From Elephas maximus indicus (taxonomy: Eukaryota > Chordata > Mammalia > Proboscidea > Elephantidae), in assembly GCF_024166365.1 (NCBI RefSeq), contig NC_064835.1:61236607-61300606 (forward strand): a DNA stretch of 64,000 nucleotides. The letters are read 5' to 3'. The position numbers were made by a program, and so were the translations under genes. The notes beneath the pieces are model-generated. The model did not search any database, was not told where the DNA came from, and saw only the letters and a program-made list of their open reading frames with translations. Below are positions 56,411 through 64,000 of the stretch, piece after piece (position 1 is the stretch's first letter; each line of letters starts with the position of its first letter).

Positions 56411-57488
56411 TGGTTTTTTGGTCTTTCTGCCATCTTCTATTTTGCTGGCTAACAATGCTTATTTTCTTCAGCTCTTTCCTAGGTAGGCCCATTTGGCAGA
56501 AAAGATCTCTTGACATCTAGGTGACCTGCCACTGGGCACACTACTACAGATGTGGTCTGACCCGGGCAGGGCACAGTAGCCATGCTCCACTTTGGTTGGA
56601 CCATGCCCAGCTTTTGCATTGCCTTTCTGCAAGGCAGCATCACACTGTGCATAGTGAGCTTGCAACCACCTACAGCCAATTCAGGTCTTATACCTTGAGT
56701 TTACCCTATTGAATTGAAATATTTAAAAACCATTAAACAGCTCTGAAGATCCCATGACGTTATCTTGAATCTTGACGTTGTTTGCCCTCTGTCATTCCAC
56801 CCGTTCTTCTCTGGTTGACAGACATGATAACCGTGCCTTCTGGCTTCTTCACAATCACTTAAAATCTTTGCAATGTTTAAAACCAAGAGTCCGCTCTTCT
56901 TATGAAACTTACCTCCAGATTTACAACAAGCCTTTAAACATCAGTTGTGAAATACATTTTTTCATCCAATCGGGAGCAAACTGGCAGCACGATGACGTAG
57001 CAGATAGTCACCAAATGAACAAAACAGACAAAAGTCCCTGATCTCTAATGAAATCATGGGAGCTTTTGCAGCTCTTTGCTAAAATCCAGACGCACTTTGC
57101 TCACAGCCCTTCTCCAGCCTTCCAATGAATAACCCTATGAAAAATGAAATCACGGTGGTTTGACTGAGCTTATTTTTATTTTTAGGTCTCTTAGGGTCAT
57201 CATTTTCCCTAAATTTCCCAAACTTTCTGTTTAGCAACTTATTCCAGAATATTACTTACTTGTCTGTAGGTTGAGGAGTTCTTTTTCTTCTTTTTGAGAG
57301 TCAATGAATTCTTCGGTCTTTTCCACACTTGCCCAAATTTTCCTTGCCTTGGCTCTGAGACACATCTGAAAGTTCTTTCAGCCCCAAAGGAATACCCTTC
57401 ATCTCCCCTTACTGTCATCTGTCTTCAGGCTCTATTTCTCTGTGCTTGCTCTTTAACTTTCTTAATCCAAACACCATGTTCTGAAAGG

Positions 57489-57706
57489 CTGTTGTTGTTG
57501 TAGTTGTTGTTAGGGGCCATCAAGCAATTCTGACTCATAGCGACCTCATGGGACAGAGTAGAACTGCTCCGTAGGGTTTTCTTGGCTGTAATCTTTACAG
57601 GAGCAGATCATCAGGTCTCTCTTCCTTGGAGCTGCTGGGTTGATTTGATCCACCAACCTTTTGGCTAGCAGAGGAGCACTTAAACTGTTGCAACAACAGG
57701 GCTCCT
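57489..57706 (-). mobile_element. Afrotherian SINE, older subfamily
   Basis: + strand GTTGTTGTTGTAGTTGTTGT, then the reverse SINE with the longer middle (CTTGGCTGTAATCTTTACAG). Ends GCAACAACAGGGCTCC. Confidence 0.82.
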
Positions 57707-57774
57707 TTCTGAAAGATTAGTAGGATTTCAATTGCAGGCATTGCAGGTGAAGAGGACAGCATGGACAAAGGTGC

Positions 57775-59120
57775 AGGGATTCCTTCATTTCTTATTTATT
57801 TACCAAGTGCTTACTATGTGCCAGGCACTGTCATAGACACTAGGGATTCAACAGTGAACAAAACAGACAAAAGTCCCTGATCTCATGGATCAGGGGAGAA
57901 ACAGACAATAAAGAAAATAAGTAAGTAAAATTATAAAATGTGATGATGATAAAAAGAGTGTAATGGATAAAAATAAAGCAGAGAAGGTGTTAGGAAGAGG
58001 GAGTGGGGTTGTAGTTTTAAATAGAGTGGTCAGGGAAGGCCTCTTTGAGAAGGTGTCATTGGGAAAGGATTTAAAGGGGATGAAGGAACAAGCTATGCGG
58101 GCATCTAGGTGAGCATTTCCAGGAAGAGGGGTCGTAAATGAAAAGATCCTGGGGGCACTGGGGCCCAGGAGGAGGGGAGACATTCTTGTCATGCTGCAGA
58201 AGGCCGTTGTGGCTAGAGCTTAGTGAACAAGGGAGAAAATGACAGGAGGTGATAGGGAAAGAATGGGGAGGCAGATCGTGTAGGCCCATTTTGGAGATTT
58301 TGCTTTTTACTCGTGCAAAATAAGGAACCACTGGAGGGTTTTGAGCAGAGGCATGACATCTGACTTCCATATTTACAGGACTGCTTTGGCTGCTTTGTCA
58401 AGAATAAGCAAGAGGGGACAGGGTGAAGGCAGGGAGACTATTTAGAAGGTTATTGTCTCCTGAAAGCCAAGTAAAGAAAGTGAAAGGTGTTAGTGAGCCA
58501 TGGAAGGGGGGAGTGAGAGAATGATCACATTCTGTGTATAAATAAAGGCAGAGCCAACAGGATTTGCTGATGGATTCAATGTGGTAATAAAGAGAGGAGT
58601 TAGGGATCCTCCCAAGGTTTTCGGCCTGAGCCAAGTATGGAGTTGTCCTCATCTGATAATGGGAAGACAGTGGATATAGCAGGTTTTATGTGGGGATGGG
58701 GTGGGGAAGATGAGGAACTCAGTTTTGGACATGTTAGATTTGCGTTTCTTTAAGGCATTAAAATGGTAAGGCTGAGTAGGCAATTGGGTCTATGACGCTA
58801 GAGTTTAGCGGAATAGAAGCATTTAAAGTTCTGAAACTGGACAACATCACCAAGAGAGTGAATGTAAGTAGAAAAAAAGAAACCCAAGGACTGAAGCTTG
58901 GGGAGCTTAAATATTAAGAGAATATTGGGAAGATAAGGGGGAACACAGAGTGAGGTAGGAAGACTAGGAGAGCCTGGTGACCTGGAGCCAAGGGAAGCCT
59001 TTCAAGAAGGAGGGTGCTAAACTGAGTCAATGCCGCTGATAGGTCTAGAAACATGAGGACTCAGCAACATGGAAGTCATTGTTGACCCCCCAGAGATAAC
59101 GAACAGGATATATGTGGAAG
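57775..59120 (+). repeat. Ancient long interspersed repeat, copy in LOXL3 intron
   Basis: Begins GTGCCAGGCACTGTCATAGA and continues AACAAAACAGACAAAAGTCC, GGGTTTTGAGCAGAGGCATG, TTTGCTGATGGATTCAATGT. I recognise this as an old, non-coding mammalian repeat but not its name. Confidence 0.6.
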
Positions 59121-59997
59121 ACAGTAAATTGGTTTATGCTAAGATGTAGTGGAAGAAAGATTTGAATAGTAAAGTAAGGTCAGATAATGGGACACTTCTA
59201 GTGCAAATTGGAGGGTTTGTTCTTTGTCTTGAGAAAATTAAGAATAGACATATTTGTATGGGAAAGTGATAAAATAAAGTCAGTGTTTTCGAAAGTTTGC
59301 CTGATAGTAGTGAATGGGGAAAGAAAAACAAAAAATGCGGTAAGATTAGTTAGGATTTTGTTATAAAAATGAAGCTGGTTAGGAGATTGACCGCAAAGAT
59401 AGAACAGATGCAGGGTGACTTGAGAGAAGAGACACCTAAAATGATTCTGCCCAAGAGAAGGGTGGTGCCATTGGGCATCTCTCTGGGTTTCAAGCTTATG
59501 TGAACTCACTTTCGAGGTGGCCATCCTTAGGAAATTTGAGACCCAGGAATTGTCCCTAAGTATATGTAGCCTGAAGTAGTGTCCAGAGATCAGGAGTATT
59601 TGCTGTAAATATTGGAATCTCTTCCCAAGTCTGGGATATGAAGTCTGGGAAAGGAATTAAAGTAAGACCTGCGAAAGCCGGAACCTGTGTAAGGCAGAAA
59701 CCTGTCAGAGAAGGAAAATTAAAATATTTTCCACTGAAAGGGGCAATAGAAAAGTGGTAAGACTGTACCCCATCAAAGGCAGAAAACTTGCAAGACCAGA
59801 AAAACAAGGCAGTCCCATCGTGTTCCGGCTCTCACAGGTTTCACTGTATATTAAAGTATGGTGGTCATTCTTCTTGCAGAAAGAGAGATTACAGGAGCCC
59901 TGGAGATCATGTGGTGGGAATATGTTATAGATCTTCTTTCACAGGCCTAGTCAGTCAAAAGGAATATTCTCATAGTAAAAGTATAAAGGATAGATAG

Positions 59998-60093
59998 TTC
60001 GAATCCACCAGCCACTCCTTGGAAACTATATGGGGCAGTTCTAACTCTGTCCTATAGGGTCTCTATGAGTCAGAATCAACTCAATGGCAACTT
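59998..60093 (+). mobile_element. Afrotherian SINE, 5' truncated
   Basis: Starts in the B-box (AGTTCGAATCCACCAGCCAC) and runs to TCAACTCAATGGCAAC. Confidence 0.82.
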
Positions 60094-60369
60094 TTCCTTT
60101 TTTTTTCCTACCCACCCTGGAGAAAGAAAATGCATCTGCTAGCCTTTAGAAGAAGTTGGTAAGCTTTAGGGAATAAGAAACTCAGAACCTGATATATTTA
60201 TCATTTTTAAACTTGTTTGGCTGGTTCCAACCTAGCACATGTGACAGCTGTAGAATTTTAGATGAAGTAAGTAATTTACAGATAGTTGTACCAGTTACTG
60301 CTCTTTCGCAGGTAAGGAAATTGAGGCTCTAAGAGCTTAAGTACTATTTAAGAAATCACTCTTCTAGTT

Positions 60370-61340
60370 CATTTCAGTTCAACAGACATTTATTGAACTC
60401 CTACTATATGCCAAGCAAGGTGCTGAGAATACAAAGATGAGTAAATGATGGGAGAGGTAATTGGGTACCAGATTATAGAAGACTTTATAAGCCATGATAA
60501 GCGTTTGGGCCTATATAATAAAAGTAATGGGAAATCACTGAGGTGCTTTAATGAGGAGCATTGCAAGATGACATGATCAGGTTGTGACTCTAAAAGATCA
60601 CTTGGATGTCATTTTGGAGAATGGCCTAGAGCAAAGTAAGGGTGAATGGTTTGGAAAGATATTAAGGAAGCAAAATGGAAAGGACTTGGTTATAGACTGA
60701 CTTTGGGAATGGAGTTTATTTTTTGGTTTATTATATTTTATTACATTTTTGGTTACATTAAGATACGTTAAGTAGAAACAAGATGGCAATTGAATATGCA
60801 AGGCTGGGTGTGAATGAACGATATAAAGAGAAGGTATGGTGTGAGAAGTAAAGAATGCCCAAAATCCAGCTCCAAAAACTTAAATGACTAGATAGAGGAG
60901 GAGATGGAAAAGAAGACCAAGAAAGAGCAAGGAAGGAGCAAGGAAGCCCAGGAAGGAGATTGAGAAGAAAGCAGTGTCAGATGCTGCTGAGAGGTCAATA
61001 GGATGAAGACTAAAAAAACGTGTACTTGAACAAATACCCTGCAGTAGAACTTTTTGCAGAGTGATGGGTAGGAGAAGCCAGAAAAGATTGGGTTAAAGAA
61101 TGACTGGGAAGAGAGGGTATGGAGACGGAGAGTATTGACAACGCTTGAAGAGAGTATTGACAATGCTTGAAAAACATTGCTGTGAAGAGGAGGAGAGATG
61201 TGGGATGGAGGGTGTGTATGTGTGTGTGTGTTTATAGGAGAGCTTTGAACATGTCTAAAAGGATTCAAATGAGAAGGAGATGTTGTATACAAGAGAGAGA
61301 AAGGATCATAAGGGATAAAATCAGAAACAGTTGGCGGGTG
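60370..61340 (+). repeat. Ancient long interspersed repeat, second copy
   Basis: AACTCCTACTATATGCCAAG, GACTTTATAAGCCATGATAA, AGATGCTGCTGAGAGGTCAA. More gapped than the copy at 57775. Confidence 0.5.
61128..61171. repeat. 22-bp tandem duplication
   Basis: GAGAGTATTGACAACGCTTG at 61128-61149 (22 bp) repeats at 61150-61171 with one C/T change. Confidence 0.9.
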
Positions 61341-61902
61341 ACCTTAGAGAGGAGGGAGAGATGAAATGAAGAACAGGATGTACAGATGTAGGTGAGTTTT
61401 TGTTTGATGGTTGAAGGATCAGATGATGGAGGAAAGAAGCACATCTGTGAATGACGAAATGTAAATCAAGACAAATATCAGCACTGGCCTTAAATAAGAC
61501 CATTTAAATAATTTACAGAAGAAGTACTTCTGAATTTCCGGATAATACTACATTCTTCTGAGTACTGCTCTGGAGAGCCACATGATCTCTCTGGGTTCAT
61601 TGGTGAAAGAAAGTGCGAGGTGTATTTCATTTTAGACATATTTGAGTAAAAGGCATTTGGAGAAAAGGTTTCGTGCTATATTCATAAGATGAAAGACACC
61701 AGATTCTTAATACTGTCTCAGGAAAGGGACCTGGAGTTATTGTAGACTCTGCTGGAAATGTCGGCCATATTGGATGTTTAGCCAAAAGGCCAACTAAATG
61801 CACTAAGTACATCCTCAGGAAGAAGCCAGGGCAGGAAATATCAAATAACTTCACCTCTGTGTTTAAAAAAATATATACGTATATATATATATACATATAA
61901 AT

Positions 61903-62055
61903 CCAAAACCCAGTGCCATCGAGTCGATTCCGACTCATAGCGACCCTATAGGACAGAGTAGAACTGCCCCATAGAGTTTCCAAGGAGCGCCTGGCGGATT
62001 TGAACTGCCGACCCTTCGGTTAGCAGCTGTAGCACTTAACGCCACCAGGGTTTCC
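61903..62055 (-). mobile_element. Afrotherian SINE inside a TA-rich microsatellite
   Basis: A well-preserved reverse copy (ATCGAGTCGATTCCGACTCA ... GCCACCAGGGTTTCC). TATATA repeats flank both sides, so it appears to have inserted into the microsatellite. It lacks CACTAC in the A-box region. Confidence 0.9.
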
Positions 62056-62992
62056 ATATATATATTTTTATATATAATTTTTTAATTCATTCTAGTGCAT
62101 CTGTACCCAGCATACTATGTTCACATCTTACTCCTCAAGAGAAACAGCAGAGCAGGAACATGTACAAAGAAAGAACAACTAAGCTGGTAACAGGAAATTC
62201 CACAAATGTGTAAGAATAGACAGATGAGGCCTGCATTCATGTATAAAGAGTTGGACAGAACAAAGAGGGGCCATAGTTAAAGTCTTCGAAATTACAAGAA
62301 TAATGAGAGGAGAAAGAGACCTAAAATCCAGACACTAGCTTTAAGGCATCCTCTTGAAATAGGTCAATTATTTAGGCCAATTAAAAAGATAGAAGGCTTT
62401 AGAATTTATTTCCCTGGAAGTAATTTTGGGAGATAGCTCAGTCTGTGAATCACCAAAACATGTGCGGTTGGAATTTGGGTAGGAGGAGTGCTAATATCTC
62501 AAGCCAACTGACCTCATATTCCCCGGTCAAACCAAGGTAACGTCCTTGGTTATCCAGCCTTGGTCCTGGTCCACTGGCCTGATGCCTGGACAATGCCAGA
62601 AGCCAGAGGCATACAAGGAAAAAATGACATACTCAGCCTCTTTAGTCATGACCAGGCTGGTTCTCTCTCCTAGCCTGGTCAGTCTGGCTGTCCTAACAAT
62701 TCTAACACCTTCTATTACACCCCTGCCCTTAGCACCCCCTCCCTAAGTCCACCCTAATTGCTGAACCCAGAGTGCTTCTTCCTCATCGTTCCTTAGCCTG
62801 ATTTCTATGGGTCCTGGTATAAGGACCATGAAGAGTAGGGCCTCAGAGTATCTGATGTTATAATGTCCTGCCCACCACGAACCCTTCGGAATGATGGAAA
62901 AGAAATCTCGCCCCTGGTCCCAGACGCACCAGCCTTTTCCACTTGGTTCTAGACTGATCCTGATTCTACTATTATCCATCTTATCCTCACAG
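62056..62992. other. LOXL3: LOXL3 intron, no gene recognised
   Basis: AT-rich on the left, becoming more GC-rich to the right before exon-like segment A. Confidence 0.45.
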
Positions 62993-63049
62993 AAAGTTGA
63001 GGAAGCGAGCGGCCAAAGCCTCGGCCCGACGCCCCAAGCCCCTTGGAAG
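62993..63049 (+). other. Exon-like segment A, unassigned
   Basis: A 57-bp segment follows a TTATCCTCACAG acceptor and ends in GAAG before GTAATG. It carries five CpGs in a CpG-poor stretch. In the frame starting at its second base it reads KLRKRAAKASARRPKPLG, strongly basic. I do not recognise the product. It lies in the LOXL3 intron on the same strand, so it could be an alternative LOXL3 exon, part of a nested gene, or chance. Confidence 0.3.
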
Positions 63050-63632
63050 GTAATGGGGCAAGAGCCCCGGGACCTCCTGCTCGCCCCTGTGGCCCCAGAA
63101 GGTGGATGGATGGATGGCAGCCTATCCATGTCCATCCCAGAACCCAACCTGATCAGTTAGTGATGTGACTGGGGAATGGCCATCCCAGGGGGGAGAGGAG
63201 GAGAGGTAGCGCTTTGGTCTTAGGGAGCACAAGGAGGAAAGAATGTAATTCCTCAAATACCTTGGATTCCGGCCTCAGCCACCTGCATTCCTCCTCCTTC
63301 TCCCAATGCTCCACCTCCCTTAATTCACCACATCCCATTCCCTGTCCACCCTTTACCTTTCCTCTCATCTCCTCTCCCTGCACCCACCTGGACCATGGGA
63401 CATAACGGCATTTACTGGTGCTGAATCCAGAGAGCAGCAGGAGGTTCTGAAACACAGCTCAGCAGTGCTCAGCAGGCAGCACGTGCGGAAAACCCCCCGC
63501 CATCCTTTGCTTTTGCCCCTTCCCACCCTCAGCATGACGGGTCCCTCCCAGGAACAAACAAAATAACCCTCTACCTTTCCTGGGCCACAGACGGAACCAT
63601 TACCTCCACCAACTTCTTTCTGCTTCTTTCAG

Positions 63633-63692
63633 ACCAGCCACCGAGCTTAAAGTCAAACCCAAACCCCAAGCAGGCAGGGACCCTATCGAGAG
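63633..63692 (+). other. Exon-like segment B, unassigned
   Basis: A 60-bp segment after the acceptor TGCTTCTTTCAG, ending before GTAAAT. Continuing the frame from segment A it reads PATELKVKPKPQAGRDPIE with no stop. The product is unrecognised. Confidence 0.27.
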
Positions 63693-63988
63693 GTAAATTG
63701 AGTTCAGTTTGGCTGGAGAGGAGAGGGAAAGGCCGAGTAATGAAGTTGGAGGAACTGGGTGTATTCGGGGAGGGGGCCAGGAGAGGGCTGTTTACTGAAC
63801 GAGCTAACCAGGCGGCAGAGGAGGAGCAGCTGCTGTCACAAATCACCTTCCAGATCATTTACCCAAATATTAAGGCTGGCCTGATGTTGGCCTCTGGAGA
63901 CTTAATGCTTGTCACTGGATCTTTTAAAATCTCAGTAGAGTTCATCCACTCACTTCCCTTGTTCATGTGCTTCTCTGTCTTTCCCCAG

Positions 63989-64000
63989 TGAATCGAGTAG
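63989..64000 (+). other. Exon-like segment C at window edge
   Basis: A long pyrimidine tract ending TTTCCCCAG is followed by 12 bases up to the window end. The frame from segments A and B stays open here (Ser-Glu-Ser-Ser). Cut by the edge. Confidence 0.2.

Noticed and set aside
55532-62990. Next LOXL3 exon
   Set aside because: No segment matching the rest of SRCR domain 2 was found; the intron appears to continue past the right edge.

Overview
The window is vertebrate nuclear DNA from a placental mammal, most likely an afrotherian and probably an elephant. Two things point there: many copies of a short tRNA-derived SINE with a pol III B-box (GTTCAAATCC-like) and a 3' end reading ATGAGTCGGAATCGACTCG, which I recognise as the afrotherian SINE type, and several RTE/BovB-class LINE copies that share that 3' end. 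No bacterial, plasmid or CRISPR features are present. Genes have spliced exons, a CpG island and polyadenylation signals.

Three protein-coding genes are supported, in an order that matches (in reverse orientation) the human 2p13.1 block M1AP-DOK1-LOXL3. M1AP (meiosis 1 associated protein) runs on the + strand. Its last six coding exons lie between 20242 and 46341, and its first roughly 200 codons are upstream of the window. DOK1 (docking protein 1) is complete on the - strand, five coding exons from 50270 down to 47904, 482 codons plus stop, convergent with M1AP. LOXL3 (lysyl oxidase-like 3) is on the + strand: its first three coding exons are at 52598-55531 and the rest is beyond the right edge. 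DOK1 and LOXL3 diverge from a shared CpG-rich region at about 49500-51100. These genes do not act in one pathway; their adjacency is conserved synteny.

Most of positions 1-46000 is intronic and repeat-rich. It holds one nearly full-length broken RTE (5372-8500), a second RTE on the - strand (about 22283-26120) interrupted by two solo LTRs, two further solo LTRs (2132-2651, 2835-3232), at least 18 SINE copies, several decayed L1 pieces, MIRs, and a non-coding retroposon family with a conserved ACAATAAA-type tail. All LTR insertions named here keep exact 5-bp target duplications. The right end (55532-64000) is LOXL3 intron with old repeats and three exon-like segments at 62993-64000 that I cannot assign to a known gene.

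I found no clear evidence of a new biological system. The observations most worth checking are the GC-AG intron of M1AP, direct repeats flanking the last M1AP exon, the exon-like trio near the right edge, the nested LTR/RTE insertions, a 66-bp retroposon insertion with exact target duplication, and a cluster of ATF/CREB-like sites between DOK1 and LOXL3. Repeat boundaries are by eye and approximate unless a target-site duplication fixes them.
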